Assembly (NCBI GenBank): GCA_948144175.1
Contig: CANXME010000034.1
Coordinates: 1 to 64,000 of the forward strand
Length of the DNA stretch: 64,000 nucleotides
Direction: 5' to 3'
Source: Closterium sp. NIES-65
Taxonomy: Eukaryota > Streptophyta > Zygnematophyceae > Desmidiales > Closteriaceae
Shown here: in pieces, positions 30,840 through 41,639 of the stretch
How positions within the stretch are numbered: the stretch's first letter is position 1
How the letters are laid out: the number at the start of each line of letters is the position of its first letter
Position numbers and translations under genes: made by a program
Notes under the pieces: generated by a model
What the model saw: only the letters and a program-made list of their open reading frames with translations
The model's database searches: none
Told to the model about the DNA's origin: nothing

Positions 30840-31982
30840 TAGGGCCCAATTCCCTCCGTGCCTCCACGCGCGGCCTCAGGTTCCGCTCCCGTGTCCTCAA
30901 TCCCAACTCCTCCTGGTCCCTCGCCGGCCACGCCAGCGATGAGACAGAAGTCTTCCTCACTGCTCTCCTCTTCCTCTTCCCTCGCCACCATGACAGGCTT
31001 CCTCTCACTACCCGCCTCGCGTCCTTCTAGCTGTGCCCGTAACCTCTCAATCTCCGCCTTCATCTCCGCCATCTCACCTCTCTCACGCTTCTCTCCCCGC
31101 CCTTCTCCTCTTTGCGAGTAGCACTCCCGTTCAGCGTGTCCCCTTCTCCCACACTTCCCGCACACCGGCGCCTCCGGAAAGTCACCCCTCTGATGATCTT
31201 CTTGTCCGCAGATTGAGCACGCGGGAGGGTTCCGGCAGTCTCGCCTCAGGTGCCCTACCTGCCCGCAGTTGTGACACTTGCAAGGGTCACCCGAGCCTCT
31301 TGGCGGCCTCTCTCTTTCCACTGGAGCTGCACTCCATGCTGGCCTCCTCCGCTCTGCCGTCCGCTCCGCCGTGCGCTCCACTTCAAACAACCTTCTCCCC
31401 GTTTCCACTCTCTTCGCCATTTCGTACGCCACGCTAAACGTTGCTCTGGCTCTCATCTCGAAGATCTTCACTTGCACGTCCCTCTGTAACTCGTAGTTGA
31501 GGCTGTTCAGGAACTTGCTGACGAGGCGACCCTGGTCCACGCAGTTCATGTCTTCGGCTAGTTCCACGAGCCGTCCGTAGTAGGCCAACAGGGACTCTCC
31601 CGCCCTTCGCTTGAATTCGCGGAATTCGACCACTCGCTCCGGTGTCTGCAGCGGGAACTGCTCTCGCAGTATCTCCAAGAAGCACTTGGTGGGGACTCTC
31701 TCTCTCGGTCTAGCCTAAGCCGCCTAATCCAGTAGCTCCCACCTGCAGATGCTGTAGTAAGTTTCGGCCTCTCCCGTCAACGTGTTCGCCAATCCCCGAA
31801 AGAATTCATCCGCATCTAGACGATCGCGTTCCCATCGTGCCCGCAAATTCTCTAGCTGCATCAAGTAGTCCTTCAAGGATGGACCGCGTTGGACTTCTCC
31901 TGAAAAGCGCTCCGACACCTCCACTTTTGGGAGCATGGTGTAGCGCCAACGCAACAACGCTGCGTCGTCCTCAAAGCCTTGC
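30840..31982 (-). pseudogene. Element M gag with three zinc knuckles
   Basis: A retrotrans_gag domain: VSERFSGEVQRGPSLKDYLM, then FRGLANTLTGEAETYY (about 31740-31900), REQFPLQTPERVVEFREFKR, ESLLAYYGRLVELAEDMN and FLNSLNYELQRDVQVKIFEM. Three zinc knuckles follow (about 31110-31280): CHNCGQVGHLRRDC, a second starting CSICGQEDHQ, and CGKCGRRGHAERECY. A coiled stretch AEMKAEIERLRAQLEGR comes next, then an acidic tail. Three knuckles is more than the usual one or two. The start of gag is lost at the copia-C junction. Confidence 0.87.
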
Positions 31983-31999
31983 CATGATGCGCTGCGCCG

Positions 32000-33479
32000 G
32001 AACTGCCCCTCACTCCTCTTTTCCGCTTGACTTGCTACTGCGGTGTCGCCATGACTCCTCCATAGACGAAAACGTAGCCGCCCGTGCTTGTCCGATTCTG
32101 TTTATCGCCACCGTCGTCGGCATCTGCATAGCCGACCAAACACAGCGACTCTGGTCCGCCGCCAAACTCCAGAGCCGCGTCACGGGTTTCAGCGAGGTAG
32201 TGCAGACAGTGATCGACTTCACGCCAGTGGTTGTCGCTCCGCACTGTCAGGCCGAATCCGAGCTTGCTGCAAGCGAAAGCAATGTCAGGCCTCGTCGTGG
32301 TGGCCGCGAACTGCAGCGAGCCGACCTTTTGCTGGTACTCTACTTCCTCGCGCGACTGAAACTCCTTGTCGTCGAACAACAGCTCTGCGTAGGCGTTGAC
32401 GGAAAACGGCGTCTTCGGCACTCGCCCCGTCTGCTCCTCGTCGATGAAACGTCGTCGCAGCTTGTCGACTTAGACTTGCTAGTGAAGCCACAACTTCCTC
32501 GCAGGACGGTCACGCACGATCTCCAGCCCCAGATACTTCTCGACTGGGCTGATTTCGCGCAACTCAAAGGCGGCCTCCAGCAGCTCCTTCAGCATCGCAG
32601 TGCTGCTGCTTGCGGCGAGCAGGTCGTCGACGTAGACGAGCACCCAGCACGCCACTCCGTTGTCGCCAACCTTGAAGTAAAGCGCTTCGTCTACCTAGCT
32701 CTTGCTCCAACCAGCGCGGATCATCACCACGTCGAGAGCCGAGTACCACAACAGCGGACTCTGCTTCAAGCCGTAAAAGCTCTTCAGCAGCTTGCAGACA
32801 CGACCGAGGTCGTCGTTGTAGTAGTCAGGCTGGTACATGTAGAGGACGCGATCGAGCTTGCTCTACAGAAACGCATTTTCATGTCCATCTGCATCAAGTG
32901 CAATTCAAGGACGGCTACAATGCTATGGAAGATCCGCAGAGTTACGTAGCTCCCCACCGGCGCGTACGTCTCGTCGTAATCTGCACTGTAGACCTGCGTG
33001 AAACCTTTTACGACCAAGCGGGCCTTCTTGCGGGCGACCGTGTCGTCGACGTGGTACTTCGTCGCGAGCACCCAGCAGTTCTTCATGATGTTGACACCGT
33101 GCAGACGCTCAACTAGCTCCCACGTCCCGTTAGAGACGAGACTCTTGATTTCCTCCTCCATGGCCGCTTTCACCGCCTTGCCCTTCCAGCTTGCCAACGC
33201 CTCTTTCACCGTCATGTTGGCGATGTCCCAGCGATGCTCTGGGTTGTCGTTCATGTCGGAGTCGAGCTCGGGGAGATCAACGTCGTCCTCTGCGTCATCG
33301 AGCAGAGTGCTGTAAGGCGTCGGTGGCAGAAAAGCGTAGAAGCTCAGCTTCTCCGGGGGCTTGCCGATGTTGGGGCGGGCAGACTGTCGTGGCTGCGCCT
33401 TTTCGACCGCGATCTCTACTATGTCGCTGTCGTTGAACAGCTCCCCTTCATCGCCACCGGTCGCACTGACGACTTCCAC
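32000..33479 (-). pseudogene. Copia-C reverse transcriptase and RNase H
   Basis: RT N-terminus: EALASWKGKAVKAAMEEEIK, SNGTWELVERLHGVNIMKNC, KARLVVKGFTQVYSADYDET and YAPVGSYVTLRIFHSIVAV. Further left come the palm region, the QKVGSLQFAATTTRPDIAFA motif and RNase H words LVGYADADDGGDKQNRTSTG. Related to plant Tnt1-like copia by general motif wording. Broken. Confidence 0.8.
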
Positions 33480-34122
33480 AACGACGAGTCGCCGTCGAAC
33501 TACTCCCCTGTCGGCAGCTCCTCTACCGACTGCTCCCCAAGGATCGGCTTCTCTGTCAACGGCTCACCTGAAGCTAGCTCCTCTGCCGATGGCTCCTCCG
33601 CAGTCTGCTTCGGTGCCTCTGCCAGCTGCTTCGCTAAAGTCGGCTTCGATACCGACAGCTCCCTTGTCGTCTGTCGCTTCCCATCGCCGACCTTCTCGGC
33701 ATCACGTCGGCCACCGGCGATGCAACCGGTCGGCGCCGCAGGTAACGAACCAAGTCTCCCCTCATCGCCGGTGACCGACGAGGCATAACAGGAGGAGGGA
33801 GTGGGACTTCCTCTACGTCCTCGTCATCAGGCTCGTCAACGTCGGCGAGCAGCGGAGGCATCTTGGCGGAGGAATCCAGCGGCGGGGAAGACAGCGTTCT
33901 CGTCAACGTCGGCCCATACTCTGCCTTCCACATCTCTAGCAACAAGGTCTCGTAGAAGATTATTTCGACCGTTGTGATGATTTTATTGTCCGTCAAGTCG
34001 AGCACCTCCCAGCCCTTGCTCTCCAGCGACACGCCTAGGTGGAGACCCCAACGGGCTTTCGGTGCCAACTTCCCGCCGCGCTGCTGCTCGGGGACCATGG
34101 ACTGCACCATGCAGCCCCACAC

Positions 34123-35380
34123 TCATGCCAGCGTCAAATCCGGCGTCGTCCCCTTTGGCAGAGAAGCCCGTTCGAGGCAGTTGCGCACCCAGATGGCTTG
34201 TCGCAGAGCGAGGTGCCACCAGTGATGCTTCACGCCCATGTGCAGAAGCATCGTATTCACGGCCTCAACCACTGTGCGCATCTCCCGCTCGGCCACCCCG
34301 TTCTGCAGCGGAGTGTAGGGGCACGTCAGATTGTGGATGATTCCCTTGTCCTTGACGAGGTCGGTGAAGGCTTGACTGAGGAACTCCCCTTTGCTGTCCG
34401 AACGCAACTTCTTCACCGTCTTCGACATCTGCCGCTCCAGACGTCTGTCACCGTCTCCTTCAGCCATTTTTCGAAGACGACCAGCACGTCGCTTTTCTTC
34501 GCGATCGGCCAAACCCACACGTAGCGAGTCTTCCTGTCCTTCCGCAGAAGAAAATAGAGGCTGCCATCGTTGGCAGCCACTCGAAATGGCCCGCAGAGAT
34601 CGACGTGCATGACACCGAGGGCGTTCTCCGCTTCAACACATTTGTCGGGAAAGGTGTGCCGCGCCAACTTGCCGCCGACGCAGGAGGCACATGGCAGATC
34701 AGATGCGGTCGACTTCTTGATGTCCAGAGCGGCGACGACCTCATGTTTCGCTGAGCTCTTGATCGTCTCAACGCCGACGTGCGCAAGCCTTGCGTGCAAC
34801 ATGTCCGGGGTCAACTTCGTTGCAGACGTGATTGTCTGCAGAGCCACAACCTCTGTCGAAGTCGTCGTGGATTTCGTTGAGCAGGGGCGCAGGTCGGTGC
34901 AGAGTACTCTGCCGGAGTAGCGTGCTCGACCAAGGACACCAGCACCATCTCTCTGCCGTCGTCCTGTAACTTCACGCCGTTCTCCTTGAGTTGGCCAGCA
35001 GACAGCAGGTTCGCGTGCACACTCGGAACGTAGAGTACGTCGGGGTTAAGGACCTGCTTCCCAGCCTCCCCTTGCAGAGCAACGGTGCCTCTGCCTTCGC
35101 CGCTCTGAAGTGCCCCGTTGAAGCCGCGGACGTGGAATACATCGCCGCTCGGCTGCATGTTGACGAAGGCCTCCTTCATCCCCACCAAATGGTGGGAGCA
35201 GCCGCTGTCGAGCAGCACAATGGTTGGATTGGCCTGCACAGCAGCAGCAACCGCCTTGAAGTCTTCGCCAGCCTCCAGCGCCAGCGAGATCGTCGCCTCC
35301 ACCACGCTGACCATAGAGCACGAAGCCTCCTCGCCACGAGCGTTGCCGCCACAGGAGTCCGCATTTTTTGTCGAAGACAT
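34123..35380 (-). pseudogene. Copia-C protease and integrase
   Basis: Protease: TIVLLDSGCSHHLVGMKEAF and NPDVLYVPSVHANLLSAGQL. Integrase zinc region: MLHARLAHVGVETIKSSAKH with LPCASCVGGKLARHTF. Core: VMHVDLCGPFRVAANDGSLY, FLLRKDRKTRYVWVWPIAKK, KLRSDSKGEFLSQAF and TPLQNGVAEREMRTVVEAVN, which give the three acidic residues. Broken. Confidence 0.85.
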
Positions 35381-35512
35381 CTTCGACAGCTGCTTCTCCT
35401 TGCGTGGCTGGTTGTCTTGACGACGACGTCCACCATCACACTTTCTGCGGTTCGCGTCCCGGTCGTCGTCAGACTCGTCTCGGTCAGGGCAATCGTACGA
35501 GAGGTGGTCGGG

Positions 35513-36474
35513 AGCGAAGAGTAATGTGCTTCGTTCTATGCTCCAGTCTGTGCTCCCGACACAAGGCTAGCATGGCCTTGTTGTCTACGTACAGAACAGG
35601 AGGAGAACGAGGCGGCTCTCCTAGGTCAGTCAGCAGGTAGGTGAGCCAGCGTATCTCCTGTGCAGCCATGGCCCCCGCGTAGATCTCAGCCTCACAGCTG
35701 GAGCCGAGAACAGAAGACGAGCGGGTAGACCGCCACGAGACAGAGCCGGAACCAAGGCTGAAGGTGTAACCTTATAACGACCGCTGCGTAGCCTGGTCGT
35801 CAGCCCAAGAATGCCGCGTGACCTGTAAGGACCACTGAATGCCGCCCTCCAAGAACTAGCCCCATGCCCGACGTACTGCACAAGTAGCGCAACACCCTCT
35901 TCGCTGCAGCCATGTGCTCTGGTCGGTGTCTCCCAGGAGCAACATAGCGTGCCAAGATGCTAAGAGGGTATGCAAGGTCAGGTCGAGTGCAGGTCATCAG
36001 GTACATGAGGCAGCCAACAAGCTCTGGGTACGGGCCACTCGGCTCTACGGACTCATCCGAAGGCAGAGCTGAGAGCGAGTGGCGAGTAGACAAAGGAGTG
36101 GCCTGAGGCGAGGAGTACATGAAGTCAAAGCGCTGAAGGACCTGCTGCACCATGTGTGACTGAGTCAGGGTAATGGTGCGCTGTGCTCTGTCCCGGGTGA
36201 TCTGCAAGCCAAGGTAGTTGCGCAGTTCACCCAGGTCTGTGCACGTGTGTCTCTTCTGCAGCTCGGACTTCACGTGGGCGAGTCCAGCAGTGTCAGTAGT
36301 GGCAAAGACCAGGTCGTCGACGTACACGAGGATGTAGAACGGCGGCAAAGAGGTGTTGGTGCGCAGAAACAGCGACGGGTCGGCAGTAGAAGGAGCAAAC
36401 CCAAGAGCCGCAAGTGTAGTCCTCAGTGTGTCGTGCCACTCACGGGGCGCCTGGTGGAGACCGTAGACTGGCCG
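35513..36474 (-). mobile_element. Copia-A copy A4, RT/RNase H fragment
   Basis: Starts abruptly within RNase H (HRLEHRTKHITL, MAAQEIRWLTYLLTDLGE) and runs through RT: LGELRNYLGLQITRDRAQRT, LVYVDDLVFATTDTAGLAHV, PVYGLHQAPREWHDTLRTTL. It stops at 36474, where the chromovirus H LTR begins. No LTR. High similarity to A2 and A3 in this part. Confidence 0.85.
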
Positions 36475-36478
36475 ACTA

Positions 36479-36929
36479 TGAACATTTTTACTGTTAGTAA
36501 AAATGAGTTTCAGGTTCATTTTCCTTTCTGAATCGAATTCTCCTAGGGAGTACAATTTCCGAAATTACCTGATTGGTCGAAATTTGCTATTTCGTAATTG
36601 GGCAAAATTCGCGCAAATTGCGAATTTCGGAGCCAAGGTATTCTGGTCGACCATGTAAGGAATTTTCTCGAATTCCTTTTCAGGGTTGATTGCTTCGCGT
36701 ACAACCTGATTTTTGGAGTTCGCACGTTCGGCCGATTTCAACGCTGCCGAGGCTCCTTGCGTCGCCTTCGGCATTTCCATCGCCAAACCTGCACCCAACC
36801 TTGCTTGTCCGAGGTTTCCTCCTAGCTAGGCTAGCCCTACATTAGTCTGTGCATTCATTGTATTCGCAGTTCATTCCGTCACAGCCTCGTTATTCGTTTA
36901 CCTGCGCACTCTCTTTACAACTCATAACA
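36479..36929 (+). repeat. 5' LTR of chromovirus H
   Basis: About 450 bp, AT-richer than its surroundings, with GAATTTCGG/CCGAAATT-type inverted words. It ends ACTCATAACA just before the primer site. The left edge is uncertain by a few bases because the partner LTR is missing. Confidence 0.6.
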
Positions 36930-36931
36930 CC

Positions 36932-36943
36932 TGGTATCAGAGC
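36932..36943 (+). other. Primer-binding site of chromovirus H
   Basis: TGGTATCAGAGC, the standard initiator tRNA-Met primer site of plant LTR retrotransposons, two bases after the LTR end. Confidence 0.85.
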
Positions 36944-37129
36944 TACTTTCCTAGTTCACCCTGCTTTTCGAGGGTATTTTGGTGGCACGAGTGTGGTTGG
37001 TTTAGTGACTACACGACGGTTGGTTGTAGGGATTGTTAATTCAATCTTGCCCGACTTCGATAGTTCGTGTTTTCACTTGCCGGGAGGCCACGGGTACCCG
37101 ACTGCCCACCAGACGTAGTGCAAGGCACA

Positions 37130-38100
37130 TGGATCAGGAGGCTATTAACTGGCTGATGGCGCAAGTGGCAGAAATGAAACAGGGCATGGAATCATTAATG
37201 GCGGAAGTGACAACGTTATGGGAGGAAAACGCCGAGCTATGCCAAACGCGAGGTGAAGCGCGTCAGGATTCGCTTGTGGACGAAGGCGAGGGCAACAGTC
37301 AAGCGATGAGCAATCTGCTGGATGCGCTCACACGTAACTTTGAAGAAGAAGATAGGCAGGGAGCGGAAGCAGCGCCTGTTGCAGTGACGACGATCAAGAT
37401 AAAGCCCGTCAACCCGCCCCCGTTTAATCTTACGGACAAGACGGTTACGGTAAAAGGGTGGCTGTTCGGGGTCGAAGTCTTTTTCACTGCAGCCGGAGTT
37501 AATGACGACGTCACGCGTATTAATTACGCGGTTTCGCTTCTTCGAGGTGCAGCGCTTGAATGGTGGCGCCGAACCTTGGAAACAGGGACGTCGATAGGTG
37601 TGACATATGCGGCAGACGGGACCTCTACAGTGGTTAATCAAGTGGCAGGACCAATCTTTGGTGTGACCAAGATACGCACGTGGAAGGAGTGGGGCGCAGC
37701 CTTACGGAATCGCTTTGAGCACTTATCCGCCTCAGAACAAGCTCGCATGAAGCAGCGTGCATGGTCATAGATGGCTTTTGTCCAAGACTACACTGCGTCA
37801 TTTATGGGCTTCGCCGACCAAATCGATGACATGTCGGAAGCAGAGCGGTTGGATAAGTACGTCAGCGGCCTTAAATATGAGATACAGTTTGAGGTCCGCC
37901 GAAGCCGCTCGACATCGTTCCTCGAAGCAGTGCGCGAGAGCAGCTTCCAGGGATGGGAGAATCTTTCGTGGCCAGACCCATCGGGCCACAATCAACGCCG
38001 TCCATACACCCGACCGCCCTCCTAAGGGTCCGTGTTTTTGGTGTGGGAAGGTGGGTCACTACAGGAAAGACTGCCAGGAGAAAATGCCGCTGACAGAGGA
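37130..38100 (+). pseudogene. Chromovirus H gag
   Basis: MDQEAINWLMAQVAEMKQGM opens at 37130 with a coiled-coil-like start. Then come PPFNLTDKTVTVKGWLFGVE, NYAVSLLRGAALEWWRR, EWGAALRNRFEHLSASEQAR (retrotrans_gag core), YVSGLKYEIQFEVRRS, and a single zinc knuckle CFWCGKVGHYRKDCQEKM at about 38028-38085. Broken. Confidence 0.87.
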
Positions 38101-38259
38101 CGACAGGAAGGAGCAGGGAAATGGGAAGAGTCAGTAATTAGCGGGCCCTTTACTGACTGTGCTCCATCGCCCAAACACCATCATCCCCACCGAGTCGTGG
38201 TTCTGATTCATGCAATCGATCGCACTCGGCCGAATAACGGGGATACACATGTGGATCAC

Positions 38260-38550
38260 CCAGTGCTGGTCGCTGGCAAGGTGTTCAAAAATAATTTGAA
38301 AATGTTCGTCGACGGAGGGGCAAGCCATAGCCTCTTCAATTTGGCGAGCGCAAAAAGATGCAAGCTGCAACTTGACAGGTGTCTGCCCAAAATCGATGCA
38401 CGCCTCGTGGATGGGACGCCTCTGGCGATAACGGAAGAAACACAGACGGTCAGGATCGACTGCGGCGACGATTTCGGCTTCAGCATGAAGTTTCTCGCGA
38501 CAACATTGGACGGCTGCGACGTGTTGCTGGGACGTGATTGGCTGCAATGA
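38260..38550 (+). pseudogene. Chromovirus H retropepsin
   Basis: MFVDGGASHSLFNLASAKRC is the active-site region, DARLVDGTPLAITEETQTVR follows, and CDVLLGRDWLQ is the C-terminal ILGxDWL-type motif. Confidence 0.82.
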
Positions 38551-38799
38551 CACAACCCCGTCATCGACTGGACAACGGGATCGTGCAGCATCAGCAAGCA
38601 CGAGGGGCTAATTCGGCTTCCTGCATGGACACCTGACTACATCCAAGCCCCGTGCGTCAAAGCCATCACTATAGCTCGCCACTTCAACAAGGGCACGCAG
38701 CTGTTTGCTGTCTGCTTACGCGAGTTGGCAGTCGACACCGACGGAAAGGACATTGAGAAGTTGTGTGCAGCTGTACCTCCGGATATAGCGGAGCTGATT

Positions 38800-39483
38800 T
38801 GACAGTACCCCGACATTTTCCCGGACGACCTGCCACCTGGGCTGCCACCCGAGAGACCCGAAGACCATAAAATCCAGCTGCAGCCTGGCGCGCAACCAAC
38901 TGTTCGGACACAGTGGCGGTTGACCCAGCCGGAACTCGAGGAGCTGTGTTGACAAATTGACACACTGTTGGAGAAAGGGTTCATTCGGGCGAGCACCTCC
39001 CTGTTCGCGGCACCGATCCTGTTCACTCCGAAGAAGGACGGTGGGCTTCGCATGTGCATCGATTATCGCGCGTTGAACTGGGTGACCATCAAGTCTCGCT
39101 ACCCAATCCCACGCACCGTCGACCTTCTTGACCAGCTTCGCAGCGCTCGCTACTTCTCGAAAATCGACTTACGTGGCGGTTACCACCAGATTCGGGTCTT
39201 CGCCGACGATAGTCACAAAATCGCGTTTCGCACACGCTACGGGAGTTACGAATTCACGGTGATGCCTTTCGGCCTCACGAACGCGCCTTCCACATTTCAA
39301 CTGACCATGAACAGGGTTTTTCAGGATCTTATAGACCATTGCGTCATCGTCTATTTTGACGATATCCTCATTTTTAGCAAAACAAGAGAGCAGCACCTCC
39401 GTGACCTGGATGCAGTGTTTAAGCGGCTGCAGGAGAACCGACTCATCACCAAGGGTTCTAAGTGCGAGTTTTTTAAGCAGGAG
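38800..39483 (+). pseudogene. Chromovirus H reverse transcriptase, 5' part
   Basis: [100 protein letters not shown] and IVYFDDILIFSKT (YFDD active site) are all in order. It ends at KCEFFKQE where N1 is inserted. Confidence 0.9.
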
Positions 39484-40902
39484 TGTCAGAATGTTATTAT
39501 CTAGCCTGTAGTGGGGTGATCTGTAGTGGGTAAAACCCAACTAGGGTTTGCTATATGTATCCCCATTGCTGCTAGTGAGAACCTCCTTTGCCTAAACTTA
39601 CACTTACCTACCTAGGACCTACCTAGCTGTGGCTCCTCACTATAGCTACTATTCTCACATGGAATCAGAGCGCTTACGCACCTGGCCTGTGGGCCCACAT
39701 GCTGCCGCTGCCCTACTCTGTGTCGCGCGCCCCGTGGCGCGCGACCTTCAATTTTTCATCCCGCCGCGCGCCCCGAGCGCGCGGCGGTTTTCTGCTCGCC
39801 GTGCGCCCCGAGGCGCGCGGCGGTTTCCTACCGTCGAGGAGCCCGCGCGCTCCCCGCTTGTTCGTCGCGGCGCCCTGAGGAGCTCGCGCGCGCCCCGCCT
39901 GTTCGTTGCGGCGCCCTGGGGAGCCTGCGAGCGCCCCGCCCGTCCGTCGCGGCGCCCTGGGGAGCCCGCGCGGCCCCCACCCTGCTCGTCGCGGCGCCTT
40001 GGGGAGCACGCGCGGCCCCCGCCCGTTCGTCGCGGCGCCCTGGGGAGCCCACGCGCGCCCCGCCTGTCTGTCGCGGTGCCCTAGGGAGCCGCGCGCGCGC
40101 CCCCTCTGCCCGCCCGCCGCGGCGCCCCGGGGAGCCACACACGCCACCCTCCTCCCCTCGTCCCGCCCGTCCGTTTTGGCACCCTGGGGGTCGCGAGCCG
40201 TCCCCCCTCGTAGTCCCCCGCGCTCCTGCCCCTATCCCACCCGTTTTAGGGTTTGGTGGTGGAAAGTGTGGGGATGGCGGTTGTGGGGGTGTTGATTGTG
40301 TTCGCCGTCCCCAACTCCTCCGCCTCCTTTGTCTCCCACTGCTGCAGCTGTCGCTGAGGGGGGTGGATGTGTGGGAGCCTGGGGTTTAGGGTTTAAGGGG
40401 GGTGCCGTGGGAGTGGACCTAGGGTTTGACCAGGGGGTGTGTGTCGAGGGTGTGGGGCAGTTGGAGGAGGTTGTGTGAAGGTAGGTGTCGTGTTGCCTGC
40501 AGCGCCTGTAGTCCGTCGCCCTTGCTTCGGTAGCCAGTGAGCCTGTTGCACCAGTCGCCAGTGGGTCCGTTGCTCCTGCCGCTCGTCTATAGCCGCGGAG
40601 CCAGTCACTCTAGTAGTCCGTCGCCCTTGCTTCGGTAGCCACTAAGTCAGCCGCTCCTGTGCCCGTGCCTCTGCAGCTTTAGTCGTTGCCTCCCATCTTC
40701 TCTCCCTCCACAGTTCCTCCTCCTCCTCACTTGCCCGCTGTGACTAACTCTAGCTTTGCTTAGTATCGTGAACTCCTGCTCTATGCCTGCTTGCTCGTTG
40801 TACTGATTACACCCCACTTTGGCTATGGGGGTGTGTCAGAATGTTATTATCTAGCCTGTAGTGGGGTGATCTGTAGCAGGTTTCAACCCAACTAGGGTTT
40901 GC
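39484..40902 (+). mobile_element. Non-autonomous LTR element N1
   Basis: Left LTR 39484-39657 (TGTCAGAATGTTATTATC...ATTCTCA), primer site TGGAATCAGAGC (39660-39671), a GC-rich interior with no gag or pol, a polypurine tract CACTTTGGCTATGGGGGTG, and a right LTR beginning at 40834 and cut short at about 40902. The polypurine tract and the LTR word CCTGTAGTGGGGT closely match copia-A. It therefore looks like a gene-less (TRIM/LARD-like) relative that would depend on copia-A enzymes. Inserted in the chromovirus H RT. No target duplication is seen because the right end is lost. Confidence 0.75.
39850..40140. repeat. 41-bp tandem repeat in N1
   Basis: GCGGCGCCCTGGGGAGCC recurs at 39867, 39908, 39949, 39991, 40032, 40073 and 40119, i.e. 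about every 41 bp for seven units. The intervening bases are C-rich and less conserved. Confidence 0.85.
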
Positions 40903-41110
40903 AAAAATCAAGACCAAACAGGAGTGGAAGTCCCCGACGAATGTCACGGAACTCCAGAGTTTTCTCGGATTCGTGAATTACGTCAGGCAGTTTTTCTGGA
41001 ATATGGCGAGGATAACCGGCCCGCTGACCGACCTGCTGCACAAGGACAGGAATTTTGTGTGGGGGGAGGAGGCAGAAGCGGCTTTCTAGGAACTCAAGAA
41101 TTTTCTGGTT

Positions 41111-41560
41111 TCCCCTCCTGTGCTGCGCATCGCCGACCCATCGAAACCGTTCGAAGCTGTCACCGACGCCTCAGATTTCACCATCAGAGCTGTGCTACTC
41201 CAAGATTTCGGGAACGGGTTGCAGCCGATAGCTTACGAATCACGCAAGCCGCAGGCGGCTGAACGCAACTACCCGATCCACGACAAGGAGATGCTCGCCA
41301 TCATACATGCGTTTAAATCATGGCGATGCTACCTGGTGGGCGCCGACGTCACTGTTCACACAGATCACAAGTCCCTACAGTACCTACGAGCCCAACCCAA
41401 CCTCAACCCACGACAGATTCGGTGGCTGGACTACATAGAGAGCCACTTCACCTACCGCATCACGTACAAAAAGGGGGCGAATAACATCGCCGTCGCACTG
41501 ACCCTACCGACAGTACAATCCGCTGCAGTACTCATCACCCACTCATAACTTCTCCGGACA
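41111..41560 (+). pseudogene. Chromovirus H RNase H
   Basis: PFEAVTDASDFTIRAVLLQD (first Asp), GLQPIAYESRKPQAAERNYP, IHDKEMLAIIHAFKSWRCYL, VHTDHKSLQYLRAQPNLNPR and RITYKKGANNIAVAL. Ty3-type RNase H. Confidence 0.9.
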
Positions 41561-41639
41561 CTTCCGGGTTGATAAAACCCAGAAACTACTGCACCGTCAA
41601 TACTATTGGCATGATTCCTCTAACAACAGGCAGCGCTAT

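Larger units (their letters stand above)
25620..31985 (-). mobile_element. Ty3/gypsy element M carrying a DNA methyltransferase
   Basis: Minus-strand Ty3/gypsy element. In reading direction: gag with three zinc knuckles, retropepsin, C5 DNA methyltransferase, an unassigned spacer, RT, RNase H, integrase, polypurine tract (complement CCTGCCCCCTCCCATG at 25874-25889) and 3' LTR (25620-25870). The 5' LTR and primer site are absent: the gag start runs into copia-C at about 31985. It has several breaks. The domain order, RT before RNase H before integrase, is Ty3/gypsy. The methyltransferase is an accessory domain not found in ordinary members of the family. Confidence 0.85.
31990..35512 (-). mobile_element. 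Copia-C fragment, both ends missing
   Basis: A Ty1/copia family distinct from A and B. In reading direction: end of gag, protease (DSGCSHHLVGMKEAF, about 35100-35200), integrase (34123-34850), linker, RT (about 32430-33200) and part of RNase H (32000-32300). No LTR, primer site or polypurine tract is visible. It abuts element M on the left and copia-A copy A4 on the right. Broken in several places. Confidence 0.82.
36475..39483 (+). mobile_element. Chromovirus H (Ty3/gypsy), 5' part
   Basis: 5' LTR (about 36479-36929), exact initiator-Met primer site (36932-36943), gag, protease and the start of RT, interrupted at 39483 by element N1 and resumed at 40903. A different family from G and M: its gag and LTR are unrelated, and its integrase carries a chromodomain. 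Broken in several places. Its 3' LTR is not seen; it appears to have been lost at about 42780. Confidence 0.85.

Noticed and set aside
32088-35524. Several + strand open frames of 100-370 residues opposite copia-C, including a 370-residue one at 31837-32949
   Set aside because: Antisense readings of a GC-rich copia pol; no recognisable domains, while the minus strand has clear ones.
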